64,000 nt of DNA from Mesorhizobium sp. BR1-1-16 (GTDB taxonomy: Bacteria; Pseudomonadota; Alphaproteobacteria; Rhizobiales; Kaistiaceae), in assembly GCF_020165495.1 (NCBI RefSeq), contig NZ_JAIUIE010000002.1, positions 310,001 to 374,000 on the forward strand, written 5' to 3'. Shown here piece by piece: positions 26,383-35,037 of this stretch (its first letter is position 1; each line of letters starts with the position of its first letter). The position numbers and the translations under genes were made by a program. The notes beneath the pieces are model-generated. The model saw only the letters and a list, made by a program, of their open reading frames with translations, had not been told where the DNA came from and made no database searches.

Positions 26383-26425
26383 TTATCCGGATAATATTGA
26401 CGGCGACGTTTAACCCGGATAAAAA
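26383..26425 (+). promoter_or_regulatory. Promoter with two operator-like 12-mers before the DUF2239 gene
   Basis: A perfect 12-bp palindrome TTATCCGGATAA lies at 26383-26394, and a 10/12 copy TAACCCGGATAA at 26411-26422, exactly 28 bp later. Between and over them sits a sigma-70-like promoter: TTGACG at 26397-26402, a 17-bp spacer, and TAAAAA at 26420-26425. The first copy ends two bases before the -35 box and the second overlaps the -10 box. This is the layout of a repressor-controlled promoter. The regulator is not proven; the DUF2239 protein itself is a candidate. Confidence 0.62.
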
Positions 26426-26457
26426 AGCCGTGTGACTTGCTCGATGGGAACGCGGCC

Positions 26458-27093
26458 ATGACGCCTGAGACCGATAATTCTGCGACTGCGGCAAATGCCA
26501 AACTCGGCATTGCCGGCCCGGATGCCAATATCGATTGCACCGCCTTCGGCGGGCTGAAGCGCATCGCGTCTGGCCTCTTGGCCGACGTCGTCGTTGCGGC
26601 GAAGGCCGTGCTCGATCGCGGCGAGGTCGAGACGATCGCGATCTTCGATAACGAGACCAGCCGTCCGATCGAGGTTGATTTTCGTGGCTCCGTCGAGGAG
26701 GTCCGCCAGCGCCTTGCCGCTCCCCCGCCAGCCGAGGCGGTGCCGCGCGGGCCAGGCCGGCCGAAGCTCGGCGTCGTCGCGCGCGAGGTGACGCTGCTGC
26801 CCCGTCATTGGGACTGGCTCAACGCGCAGCCGGGCGGCGCCTCCGTGGCGTTGCGGCGGCTCGTCGAGGCGGCTCGGCGCGATACCGACGGCGAAGCACG
26901 CATCCGCCTCGCACGCGAAGCTGCGAACCGCTTCATGACGGCCATGGCCGGCGATCGCCCGGGCTATGAGGAGGCGACCCGTGCGCTCTTCGCCGGCGAT
27001 CGTGCGCGTTTCGAGGCCGAGACCGAGGCCTGGCCGGCGGATATCCGCGACCACAGCCGCCGTCTGGCCGTTCCGGCCTTTGCGTCGACCTGA
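26458..27093 (+). CDS. DUF2239 protein, possible ribbon-helix-helix regulator
   Basis: A 211-residue protein of the DUF2239 family. The N-terminal half (TAFGGLKRIASGLLADVVVA, ETIAIFDNETSRPIEVDFRG) is the family core. After a GRPKLG linker, the segment REVTLLPRHWDWLNAQPGGA followed by SVALRRLVEAARR has the strand-helix-helix pattern of Arc/MetJ-type DNA-binding proteins; this reading is my inference. ATG 26458 is preferred over TTG 26437. It lies behind a promoter carrying two copies of an operator-like palindrome, and 14 bp before a MATE exporter gene with which it is probably cotranscribed. Function is not established. Confidence 0.82.
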   Translation: MTPETDNSATAANAKLGIAGPDANIDCTAFGGLKRIASGLLADVVVAAKAVLDRGEVETIAIFDNETSRPIEVDFRGSVEEVRQRLAAPPPAEAVPRGPGRPKLGVVAREVTLLPRHWDWLNAQPGGASVALRRLVEAARRDTDGEARIRLAREAANRFMTAMAGDRPGYEEATRALFAGDRARFEAETEAWPADIRDHSRRLAVPAFAST

Positions 27094-27107
27094 AGGCGGA
27101 ACCGATC

Positions 27108-28475
27108 ATGGCAAGACGGCCCACTCTCCTGCCGGAAGGTCCGCTGTGGCGCACCTTCCTGGTCTTTCTCGTCCCGATGATGCTGTCCAACGTGCTGCAG
27201 GCATTGTCGGGCACGGTCAACAATGTCTATCTCGGCCAGATGATCGGCGTCAGGGCGCTGGCCGCCGTGTCCGCCTTCTTCCCGATCCTGTTCCTGTTCA
27301 TCTCCTTCGTGATCGGCATTGGCAGTGGCGCCTCCGTGTTGATCGGCCAGGCTTTCGGCGCGCAAAAGTTCGATGAGGTGAAGCGCGTCGCCGGCACGAC
27401 GCTGGCCGTGGCGATCCTGTTCGGCCTGATCGTCGCAGCCTTTGGCGGCTCGTCGACCGAGCGCCTGCTCGCCCTTGTGGGGACGCCCCAGGACATCCTG
27501 CCCGACGCGACGCATTACGCGCGCATCATGCTGATCGCGATGCCCGGCCTCTTCGTGTTCCTGCTCTTCACCGCGATGATGCGCGGCGTTGGCGATACCG
27601 TGACGCCGCTCTATGCACTGGCGATCTCGACGCTGGTCGGGCTCGTCGTGACGCCGCTTCTGATCAAGGGCGCGCTCGGCCTGCCCGCGCTCGGCATTGC
27701 GAGCGGTGCCTATGCGTCGATCCTTTCCTTCATCATTGCACTCATCTGGCTCGCCTGGTTCATGCGCCGCCGCCGCCATCCGTTGGCGCCGGATGCGGTT
27801 CTCTTCCGGGCGCTCTGGATCGACCGCGCGATTCTCGTCTCGGTTTTGAAGATCGGCCTGCCATCCGGCGTCCAGCTCATCCTCGTCTCGCTCGCCGAGG
27901 TCGCCGTGCTGTCGCTCGTCAACGGCTTCGGCTCGGATGCCACCGCGGCTTATGGCACGGTCAATCAGGTGGTGAGCTATGTGCAGTTCCCCGCGATCTC
28001 GATCGCCATCACCGCCTCGATCTTCGGCGCGCAGGCGATCGGCGCTGGCCGTGCCGATCGACTTGGCCAGATCACGCGCACGGGCATCGCGATGACGCTG
28101 CTGATCTCGGGAACGCTGGTGCTGCTCGCCTATCTGTTCTCGCGCACCATCATCGGCTTCTTCATCACCGATCCGGATGTCGTCGAACTGGCGCAACGGC
28201 TGCTGCACATCACGCTGTGGAGCTACATCGTTTTCGGCCTCGCCGCCGTGGTGGCCGGCGTGATGCGGGCCAGCGGCACCGTGCTGGTGCCGACCGCGAT
28301 CTCGATCCTCGCCATCGTCGGCGTCGAGGTTCCGGTTGCCTATGTCCTGTCTAAGCAGATGGGCATCGACGGTGTCTGGATCGCTTATCCGGTCGCCTTC
28401 ACGGCGATGCTGCTGATGCAGTCGGCCTATTATTGGTTCGTCTGGCGCAAGAAGCCGATCAAGCGGCTGATTTGA
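27108..28475 (+). CDS. MATE-family multidrug/cation efflux protein
   Basis: A 455-residue integral membrane protein with about 12 helices in two MatE repeats. Typical segments are FLVPMMLSNVLQALSGTVNN in the first helix, SGVQLILVSLAEVAVLSLVN at the second repeat, and GAQAIGAGRADR in the loop. It should export cationic compounds in exchange for H+ or Na+. It starts 14 bp after the DUF2239 gene with an AGGCGGA ribosome site in the gap, so both probably share the upstream promoter. It meets the convergent metal-sensor-like gene with no spacer. Confidence 0.93.
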   Translation: MARRPTLLPEGPLWRTFLVFLVPMMLSNVLQALSGTVNNVYLGQMIGVRALAAVSAFFPILFLFISFVIGIGSGASVLIGQAFGAQKFDEVKRVAGTTLAVAILFGLIVAAFGGSSTERLLALVGTPQDILPDATHYARIMLIAMPGLFVFLLFTAMMRGVGDTVTPLYALAISTLVGLVVTPLLIKGALGLPALGIASGAYASILSFIIALIWLAWFMRRRRHPLAPDAVLFRALWIDRAILVSVLKIGLPSGVQLILVSLAEVAVLSLVNGFGSDATAAYGTVNQVVSYVQFPAISIAITASIFGAQAIGAGRADRLGQITRTGIAMTLLISGTLVLLAYLFSRTIIGFFITDPDVVELAQRLLHITLWSYIVFGLAAVVAGVMRASGTVLVPTAISILAIVGVEVPVAYVLSKQMGIDGVWIAYPVAFTAMLLMQSAYYWFVWRKKPIKRLI

Positions 28476-28982
28476 TCAGCCACCGGGTGGCGGGCCGCCA
28501 GGCGGCTGTGCGGTGGGGGAACGTTCGTCGGACGGCCGGCGGCGGCCGTTGCCCCCGTCCTGCAGACCGATCTTGGCCCTCAGATCGGCCGGCGCCGTGT
28601 CCAGCGCGTCGAGGATCGCCGTCTGGCCGATCGTGTTCACCGTGTCCAGCCTGTCGCGAAGCGTCGCCAGGGCTGCGGTCACCGCGCTCCGATCATAGGG
28701 CTCGGCGCGCATCGCGGCGAAGACCGCCTGGCGCGCATCGCGGACCGCGCGGAACGCGGCGCGCAAAGCCGGCGTGTCCGGCTTCAGCTCACCTGCGACC
28801 GCGCTTCTGAGTTCGGGCGGCAGGGCGCGGGGCCCGAGCGCCGCCAACCTTTCCGCCAGGGCCGGCGGATCGCGGTGCGGAACGCTCCGGGCCACGAGAA
28901 AGCCGGCGAGACCGAAATTGACGGCAAGCGAAACTGCGAGCGCCGCGAGCACGGCGATGGCGGCGCGACCGGTGAGCGTCAC
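28476..28982 (-). CDS. Periplasmic heavy-metal sensor-like protein (CpxP/Spy/CnrX-type)
   Basis: A 168-residue membrane-anchored protein. An N-terminal helix (AAIAVLAALAVSLAVNFGLA) is followed by an alpha-helical region rich in Ala, Arg and Leu, with a helix of the RDARQAVFAAMRAEPYDRSA type seen in Metal_resist (PF13801) proteins. The tail is proline/glycine-rich. The start is GTG 28982, overlapping the upstream gene by 4 bp. It is the last gene of a sigma/anti-sigma/sensor block and may sense a periplasmic metal or stress signal. Typical metal-binding His and Met residues are few, so the ligand is unclear. Confidence 0.72.
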   Translation of the reverse strand: MTLTGRAAIAVLAALAVSLAVNFGLAGFLVARSVPHRDPPALAERLAALGPRALPPELRSAVAGELKPDTPALRAAFRAVRDARQAVFAAMRAEPYDRSAVTAALATLRDRLDTVNTIGQTAILDALDTAPADLRAKIGLQDGGNGRRRPSDERSPTAQPPGGPPPGG

Positions 28983-29386
28983 AACACCCCTCCGAGATCG
29001 ACATCGTTGACGGCGATGGTGGTGAAGTCGCCGCTATCGTCGTCGTCCGGGCTCGGCAGGGTGGTGCCGATCACGAAGCCGATCGCGAGCGACGCGGCGA
29101 GGGCGGCCATGCCAAAGCCGGCCAGCCGCCGCCACGAAGGCACCGGCTCGGCGCGGATGACGCGAACCCGCCGCGCCAGCGCCGCCGGCTCCCCTGACAT
29201 CAGCGCATGCATGGTGACGTCGACCGAAACCGCCGCCTCCAGCATCGCGCGGGCCGCCGGATCCTCCGCGGCCAGCCGTTCGGCCGCATCGCGCATTCCT
29301 GCCGGCCAGGATCCAGGCCGGGCGCCGTGCCGGTCGAGCAGATCGGCCAGTTGCCGCCGCGTCAGGCGGTCGCCTTCTCTCGTCAT
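28979..29386 (-). CDS. Putative anti-sigma factor
   Basis: A 135-residue protein with a cytoplasmic N-terminal part (LTRRQLADLLDRHGARPGSW), one membrane helix at about residues 88-109 (LAGFGMAALAASLAIGFVIG) and a short acidic periplasmic tail (PSPDDDDSGD). No zinc-binding HxxxCxxC motif is present. Its stop and start overlap the neighbouring genes by 4 bp, directly after an ECF sigma gene. Position and topology fit an anti-sigma factor; sequence similarity alone would not prove it. Confidence 0.7.
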   Translation of the reverse strand: MTREGDRLTRRQLADLLDRHGARPGSWPAGMRDAAERLAAEDPAARAMLEAAVSVDVTMHALMSGEPAALARRVRVIRAEPVPSWRRLAGFGMAALAASLAIGFVIGTTLPSPDDDDSGDFTTIAVNDVDLGGVL

Positions 29387-29988
29387 GGTTCGCCCGCCCT
29401 CTCGTTTTGCTGCCGCGCCATCGCGTTGAGGCGAAGTGTCCGCCGCGCCCTGACCAGCAGTTGCTCCGTCGCCCCGACGGAGAGATTCATCACGTCCGCG
29501 ATCGCCGCCGTCGAGTTTTCATCGCTCGATGCCAGCAGGATAGCCGCCCGCTGGCGCGGCGGAAGGGTCTGCAGATCCCGCATGACAGCTGAAACCTCCG
29601 AGCGAGCCACGGCCGTCACCTCCGGTCCCGGCGCCTCGTCGGCGCCTTCGGGCGCCGTATCGAGGCCGATGAACTGCAGGAAGCGCGCGCGTCGGGCCCG
29701 GTCGATCGCGCGGTTGACCACGGCGCGCGTCAGATAAGCCCCGATCGGTCCACGCTCCGCATCGAGCCGGTCGGCGCGCCGCCAGACGGCGAGGAAGACA
29801 TCCTGGACAATGTCCTCCGCCTCGTCGGCGCGCGCGAGGATGCGTCGCGCGATCAGGCGCAGGCGGCCGCCATGACGCAGCATCAGCGCCTCGAGCGCCC
29901 GCTCGTCGCCCGCCTTCAGGCGTAGCGTCAGCGCGGCGTCGGCATCATCGGCGTCGGATACGCTGCCCAAGCTCGGTCTTCGCTCCAC
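29383..29988 (-). CDS. ECF-family RNA polymerase sigma factor
   Basis: The sigma-70 region 2 is clear (GDERALEALMLRHGGRLRLI, then DEAEDIVQDVFLAVWRRAD), as is region 4 (LQTLPPRQRAAILLASSDEN, IADVMNLSVGATEQLL). The start is uncertain: GTG 29988 (201 residues) is used here, TTG 29970 is possible, and the frame stays open to 30123. The gene overlaps the putative anti-sigma gene by 4 bp, and a sensor-like gene follows. Autoregulated expression of this block is usual for ECF systems. The signal and regulon are unknown. Confidence 0.85.
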   Translation of the reverse strand: MERRPSLGSVSDADDADAALTLRLKAGDERALEALMLRHGGRLRLIARRILARADEAEDIVQDVFLAVWRRADRLDAERGPIGAYLTRAVVNRAIDRARRARFLQFIGLDTAPEGADEAPGPEVTAVARSEVSAVMRDLQTLPPRQRAAILLASSDENSTAAIADVMNLSVGATEQLLVRARRTLRLNAMARQQNERAGEP

Positions 29989-30029
29989 GCCGTCGCCGCG
30001 GTCGGGCGTCCATGCTAGTCGATTCTGCC

Positions 30030-30050
30030 GTGTCGCCAAACCGGCGACAC
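30030..30050. other. Hairpin upstream of the sigma gene
   Basis: GTGTCGCC (30030-30037) and GGCGACAC (30043-30050) form a perfect 8-bp stem with a 5-nt loop. It lies between the EF-hand gene and the sigma gene, both on the minus strand. It may terminate the EF-hand transcript or act in the sigma leader; no T-tract follows. Confidence 0.4.
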
Positions 30051-30167
30051 CCCGGAGGGCGTCGCCGGAAGAAGCAAAAGGCGAAGGCCGCGCCTCGCGA
30101 CGAAGTGCAGCCTTCAGGCTCATGGCGCGACGCTCCCGCTTCGATGCCGGACGTCGGCTTCAGCCGA

Positions 30168-30827
30168 TCAGTTCGGCGCAGGGCCAGATTCGTCGGCCGG
30201 CGCGCCCGCCGGCGCATCGTCCGGCATCGGGCCCGCACCCTTGCGATGGGCATGGTCGCGCATCTTGACGGCTGCCGCGAGGAACTCGGCCTTGGTGATG
30301 CTCCCGTTCTTGTCCGTGTCGGCGCGGGTGAACATCGGCATCGGCTGGGCGAGGAAGGTCGTGAGCGTGATCTCCGTCACGTCGCCCGTGAAGCCGAGGC
30401 GCTCCAGCATCCGCTCCTGGCGCTTTTCATGCCGCTCCGCGAAGCGCGCCTTGCGCGCCGCGTTGTCGCCGTCGGTGCCCTTGCCGCTGTGCGCCTCCTT
30501 GCCGCCATGCGGGCCTTTGCCGCGATGGTGAGGTCCGCGCGGGCCCTCGAGTCCGGCGATCGCCTCGTCCTTGGTGAGCTTGCCATCGCCATTCGCATCA
30601 AGCGAATTGAAGCGCGCGGTGCGATAGGCCGTGATCTCGGCCGCATCGATTACGCCGTCGTTGTTGCGGTCGAGGAACCAGAACATCATCTGCGCGCGCG
30701 GGCTCGGCGTTGCGGCCGGAGCCGGCATTGTCGTCGCAGCCGGCGCCGCTGTGTCGCTGGCGGCCATCGCCGGCAGCGCGAGGACAGGCGCTGCGGCAAA
30801 CACGGCGGCGAGGAAAATCGTCTTCAT
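30168..30827 (-). CDS. Exported EF-hand calcium-binding protein
   Basis: A 219-residue protein with signal peptide MKTIFLAAVFAAAPVLALPA (cleavage near residue 22). Three complete EF-hand loops are visible: residues 53-64 (DRNNDGVIDAAE), 77-88 (DANGDGKLTKDE) and 170-181 (DTDKNGSITKAE). Between the second and third is a low-complexity His/Gly/Lys stretch at about 98-120 that could bind metals. ATG 30827 has AAGGAG nine bases upstream. It lies upstream of the ECF sigma gene on the same strand, so it may be part of, or a target of, that system. Confidence 0.9.
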   Translation of the reverse strand: MKTIFLAAVFAAAPVLALPAMAASDTAAPAATTMPAPAATPSPRAQMMFWFLDRNNDGVIDAAEITAYRTARFNSLDANGDGKLTKDEAIAGLEGPRGPHHRGKGPHGGKEAHSGKGTDGDNAARKARFAERHEKRQERMLERLGFTGDVTEITLTTFLAQPMPMFTRADTDKNGSITKAEFLAAAVKMRDHAHRKGAGPMPDDAPAGAPADESGPAPN

Positions 30828-30935
30828 GGGGTGGAACTCCTTGATGGCGAGGCCGCCTACAACGCGACCTTCACCACCATCACGCATGGCGGAGGGCTCC
30901 CCTACGCAGTCGGCGCGAATTTTTTCACATCGCCT

Positions 30936-32702
30936 TCACGGCGTCGCCGCAGCGGGCGCCAGGACCGGCGTCACGACCGGATGCAGCCAGGTGCCGCCGA
31001 TATCGAACGGCAGCGTGAGCGCGGGCGCGCGTTGGCCGGCAATCGTCGCCACGCCATGGGCGCGGATTTCCGGCGCGCCGATCCTGGCTTCGGCCGCCAT
31101 GTCGATGGTGTAGTCAGTCCCGGCGATGGCGATGCTCGGCGCCGCAATGATGCCACCGGCGATCGAAAGGTCGCCCTTGGCGCTTGAGAAACTCGTATTG
31201 CCGTTGAAGAGCCGACGCTCCAGGCTCTGAGGCGCCGCCTTGCTGCGGGAGAGGACATCGAGGCTGATCCCGCCGATGGTACCGCTGGCGATCGAGACGC
31301 TGCCGCGTCCGACCAGCGAGGCGACCAACTCGTTCCAGCTTGCGCCGCGTCCCTGAAGGCTGAGCGTACCGCCGGCCGTGCCGTCGATCGCGCTGATTCC
31401 GGCTAGATCGGACAGCGCTGCCTTGAGCGGCAACTGGTCGATCTTGGCCTGCAGGCTTGCCGAAGGCGCTGCCCCCAGCGTTTCTGCGGAAAGGCTGGCG
31501 GTCAGGCGGCCCCCATAGAGCTGCAGATCGCCGATCGCGACGTCGAGGCGCCCGTCGCGTACCGCGAGCGAAGCGGCCATGCGCCCCGCCGTTTCGCCAC
31601 CGAGCCGGAGCTGGTCGGCGGAGAGGCGCAGATCGGCATTGAAGCCGTCGAGCCTCGGCCAACCGAGCGGCGCGTCGGGCGCGATGCGCGAGGCGGCGAG
31701 GACGGCCCGCACCGCGCGCGCATAATTGGTGATGTCGAGAAGATCGAAGGCCAGCGTCGCCTGGATCGACGGTCGTGCGGCGCCAAGCGCCAGCGAGAGG
31801 GCCCCAACGCCCTGATTCCCGTCCAGCGTGAGCGCCGCATCGCCAAGCGTCAGCGTGCCGCGCACGAAATCGGCGGTCGAACTGATCGATGCATCGCCGA
31901 AGCGCGGCAGCCTGCCGGTCGGAATGGCGAAGAGCTCGGCAAGGCCGGTGAGCGAGGGTGTCGAGAGAGACAATTGCCCATTGGCCGCGAGGCCGTCGAG
32001 GCGGCGCAGCGAACCATCGAACGATGCTCGCAGCGGCACGGACTCGATCGCGAACCGCACGTCCGCCGCCTGGTCGTCGAAGAGCGCGCGGATCGAATTG
32101 AGCGAGGCGTAGAAGCTGACCGTCTTGCCCTGCCAGCTTGCCCGACCCTGGACGCTGGCGAGCTTCTGGGGGTCCGGCAGATCGAGCACCGCGTCGATAT
32201 TCTCGACCGTTACCGCGCGGCCGGCGCCGTCCATATAGTCGATGCTGCCGTCTGTCACGATCAGCTGGCGAAGCGGCGAACTGGCGTCGAGGGCGCTCGG
32301 TACGTCCCAGTTCGGCACGCCGGCGGCGTCGACGGCAAGGCGAAAGCGCGGCCGCAGGAACGAGAAGGACGAAGGTTCGATGCGGCCGCGAAAGATCAGC
32401 GGCAGGATCGGGACCTGCGCCCGCAACTGGTCCATCTCGACCAGTGTCGTCTCGTCGCGCGCCGAGCCGATGCGGACCTTCGGAAAGGTGACCGTGAGAT
32501 AGGGTGTGAAGGCGACCTGGGGCGTGCCCTCGAACGTCATCGAGCGTCCGCTCCAGCCGGCGATCTCGCGTGACATCGAGCGGCGAACGACCTCGATCGA
32601 CACCAGCTTGGGCGCGAGCAAAATGAACGCCAGCCCGAGCATGGCGAGCACGATGGCGAGCGGGGCGACGCGTTTGACGAGAATGGCGGTTGCGCGTCCC
32701 AT
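30936..32702 (-). CDS. AsmA-family envelope protein
   Basis: A 588-residue protein. An N-terminal membrane anchor (VAPLAIVLAMLGLAFILLAP) is followed by a long beta-rich periplasmic region with the AsmA start pattern (VRRSMSREIAGWSGRSMTFEG, split here as a family signature) and a C-terminal AsmA_2-like part (GGTLSLQGRGASWNELVASL). AsmA-like proteins act in lipid transport or outer-membrane assembly. No operon partner is evident; it is divergent from the acetoacetyl-CoA synthetase gene over about 180 bp. Confidence 0.88.
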   Translation of the reverse strand: MGRATAILVKRVAPLAIVLAMLGLAFILLAPKLVSIEVVRRSMSREIAGWSGRSMTFEGTPQVAFTPYLTVTFPKVRIGSARDETTLVEMDQLRAQVPILPLIFRGRIEPSSFSFLRPRFRLAVDAAGVPNWDVPSALDASSPLRQLIVTDGSIDYMDGAGRAVTVENIDAVLDLPDPQKLASVQGRASWQGKTVSFYASLNSIRALFDDQAADVRFAIESVPLRASFDGSLRRLDGLAANGQLSLSTPSLTGLAELFAIPTGRLPRFGDASISSTADFVRGTLTLGDAALTLDGNQGVGALSLALGAARPSIQATLAFDLLDITNYARAVRAVLAASRIAPDAPLGWPRLDGFNADLRLSADQLRLGGETAGRMAASLAVRDGRLDVAIGDLQLYGGRLTASLSAETLGAAPSASLQAKIDQLPLKAALSDLAGISAIDGTAGGTLSLQGRGASWNELVASLVGRGSVSIASGTIGGISLDVLSRSKAAPQSLERRLFNGNTSFSSAKGDLSIAGGIIAAPSIAIAGTDYTIDMAAEARIGAPEIRAHGVATIAGQRAPALTLPFDIGGTWLHPVVTPVLAPAAATP

Positions 32703-32881
32703 GTTCCGAATGCGCCGCTGCGGAGTGCCCCTCGGATAGGCACAATTCCGCTGCGCCGCAAGGCATTTTGTGACGATTGCAACCCAAGCTTTCCGCGTGA
32801 CTCGATCCGGCGCCGCCGCTATCCATGGAGGCAGGGACGGGCGCTGCCCGGCCGTGTCGCGACGAGGAGACGTGCAATCCG

Positions 32882-34858
32882 ATGACGGCGGTCACTGCGG
32901 AAGGCAATGAGGTTCCCCTTTGGGTTCCCTCGAAAGAGCGCATCGCCGGCCATCCCATGACGCAGTTTCGTGCCGCCGCGTCGGCACGGGCCGGTCGTGA
33001 ACTCGCCGACTATGATGCACTGCACCGCTGGTCTGTCGAGGATCTCGCCGCCTTCTGGGATCTCGTATGGGATTTCTGCGGCGTCGTCGGCGACAAGGGC
33101 GCGCGCCGTCTCGTCGATGGCGACCGTATGCCCGGGGCGCATTTCTTTCCCGACGCGACGCTGAACTTTACGGACAATCTCCTGAAGCGCCGCGGCGAAG
33201 GCGATGCGCTCGTCTTCTGGGGCGAAGATCGCGTCAAGCGGCGGATGAGCTGGGACGCGCTTTCAGCGCTCGTCTCGCAACTCGAGCAGGCCTTCCGTGC
33301 CGCCGGTGTCCAGCCGGGCGACCGGATCGCCGCGATGATGCCGAACCTTCCCGAGACGATCGCCGGCATGCTCGCCGCCGCTGCGATCGGCGCCGTCTGG
33401 TCGTCCTGCTCCCCGGATTTCGGCCCGCGCGGCGTGCTGGACCGTTTCGGCCAGATCGAGCCGGTCGTGTTCATCGCCTGCGACGGCTATTATTATGGCG
33501 GCAAAGTCATCGATATCGGCGCGAAGCTGGCCGAGATCGTGCCGGCGCTGCCGACGGTGCGTCAGGTGATCATCGTGCCGTATATCGGCACGGCCGAGGC
33601 GACCGCTTCGTCGCTGCCGCATGGCGCGACGCTGGAGGCTGCGATCGCTCCGTTCGCCCCGCGCCAGGTCGAGACGGTGGCACTTCCCTTCAATCATCCG
33701 CTTTACATCATGTTTTCCTCGGGCACGACGGGCATCCCGAAATGCATCGTGCACGGCGCCGGCGGGACGCTGCTGCAGCATCTGAAGGAAATCTATCTCC
33801 ATTGCGGCATCGGCGCCGATGACCGGCTGTTCTATTTCACTACCTGCGGCTGGATGATGTGGAACTGGCTTGCCTCTGGCCTCGCCACGGGCGCGACACT
33901 GCTGCTCTATGACGGTTCGCCCTTCCATCCGGACGGCAATATCCTGTTCGACTATGCCAGCGCCGAGGGCATGGCGATGTTCGGCACCTCGGCGAAGTTC
34001 ATCGACAGCGTCCATAAGGCCGGTCTGAAGCCGCTCGAGACGCATGATCTCTCGGCGCTCCGCGTCATCACCTCGACAGGCTCGCCGCTGTCGCCAGAGA
34101 GCTTTGCCTTCGTCTATGACGGCATCAAGCGCGACGTTCACCTCGCCTCGATCTCGGGCGGCACGGACATCGTTTCGTGCTTCGTGCTCGGCATTCCAGA
34201 CAAGCCTGTCTGGAAGGGCGAGATCCAGGGCCCCGGCCTTGGCCTCGCCATGGATGTCTGGAGCGAGGAGGGCGCGCATCTCGAGAGCGGCAAGGGCGAA
34301 CTCGTCTGCCTGAAGCCGTTTCCCTCGATGCCGATCGGATTCTGGAACGACCCGGATGGCGAGCGTTACCATGCCGCCTATTTCGCGCGCTTCGACAATG
34401 TCTGGTGCCACGGCGACTTTGCCGAATGGACTGTTCATGGCGGGCTCATCATTCACGGCCGCTCGGATGCGACGCTCAATCCGGGCGGGGTGCGCATCGG
34501 CACGGCGGAGATCTACAACCAGGTCGAGCAGATCCCCGAAGTGCTGGAGGCGCTCGCCATCGGGCAGGACTGGGACGATGATGTCCGCGTCGTGCTTTTC
34601 GTCCGCCTGCGGCCGGGAACTGCGCTCGGCGAGGCGCTCGAGAAGACGATCCGCCTGAAGATCCGGACCGGATGCACGCCGCGCCATGTGCCGGCACGCA
34701 TCGTCGCGGTCGCCGATATTCCGCGCACCAAGTCCGGCAAGATCGTCGAACTCGCGGTTCGCGAGGTCGTGCATGGCCGTCCGGTCAAGAACCAGGAGGC
34801 GCTCGCCAATCCCGAGGCGCTGACGCTGTTCCGCGACCTGCCGCAACTCGCCGTCTGA
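32882..34858 (+). CDS. acsA: Acetoacetyl-CoA synthetase
   Basis: A 658-residue adenylate-forming ligase that activates acetoacetate to acetoacetyl-CoA with ATP, used for ketone bodies and polyhydroxybutyrate turnover. The nucleotide motif is MFSSGTTGIPKCIVHGAGG, the hinge and catalytic lysine region is RTKSGKIVELAVREVVHG, and the N-terminal ACAS_N segment is DYDALHRWSVEDLAAFWDLV. ATG 32882 follows a GAGGAG site at about 12 nt; the longer frame from 32825 is less likely. It stands alone, divergent from the AsmA gene. Confidence 0.95.
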   Translation: MTAVTAEGNEVPLWVPSKERIAGHPMTQFRAAASARAGRELADYDALHRWSVEDLAAFWDLVWDFCGVVGDKGARRLVDGDRMPGAHFFPDATLNFTDNLLKRRGEGDALVFWGEDRVKRRMSWDALSALVSQLEQAFRAAGVQPGDRIAAMMPNLPETIAGMLAAAAIGAVWSSCSPDFGPRGVLDRFGQIEPVVFIACDGYYYGGKVIDIGAKLAEIVPALPTVRQVIIVPYIGTAEATASSLPHGATLEAAIAPFAPRQVETVALPFNHPLYIMFSSGTTGIPKCIVHGAGGTLLQHLKEIYLHCGIGADDRLFYFTTCGWMMWNWLASGLATGATLLLYDGSPFHPDGNILFDYASAEGMAMFGTSAKFIDSVHKAGLKPLETHDLSALRVITSTGSPLSPESFAFVYDGIKRDVHLASISGGTDIVSCFVLGIPDKPVWKGEIQGPGLGLAMDVWSEEGAHLESGKGELVCLKPFPSMPIGFWNDPDGERYHAAYFARFDNVWCHGDFAEWTVHGGLIIHGRSDATLNPGGVRIGTAEIYNQVEQIPEVLEALAIGQDWDDDVRVVLFVRLRPGTALGEALEKTIRLKIRTGCTPRHVPARIVAVADIPRTKSGKIVELAVREVVHGRPVKNQEALANPEALTLFRDLPQLAV

Positions 34859-35037
34859 GGGGCGCCCTCGCTCCCGGTTGATCATGGTTGACGAGGTGTA
34901 AACCCGCATTGCTGCAGGGCTGCGATCGCGACAATCACACGTTAATTCCGTTTTAAACTGTAAGTGTCCCGTTAAGGTCTCGTTTACGGAGCCCGGACGC
35001 TTATGGCGCCATGACAAGGTGCCATCGGGGTTTCGTG

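Noticed and set aside
29945-30013. Possible 22-codon Arg-rich upstream frame overlapping the sigma gene start
   Set aside because: No ribosome site and the sigma start itself is uncertain, so a leader peptide cannot be supported.
31114-32958. 614-codon open frame overlapping the AsmA-like gene in another frame
   Set aside because: Very Arg-rich translation, no motifs, and the in-frame AsmA reading has a membrane anchor and family pattern.
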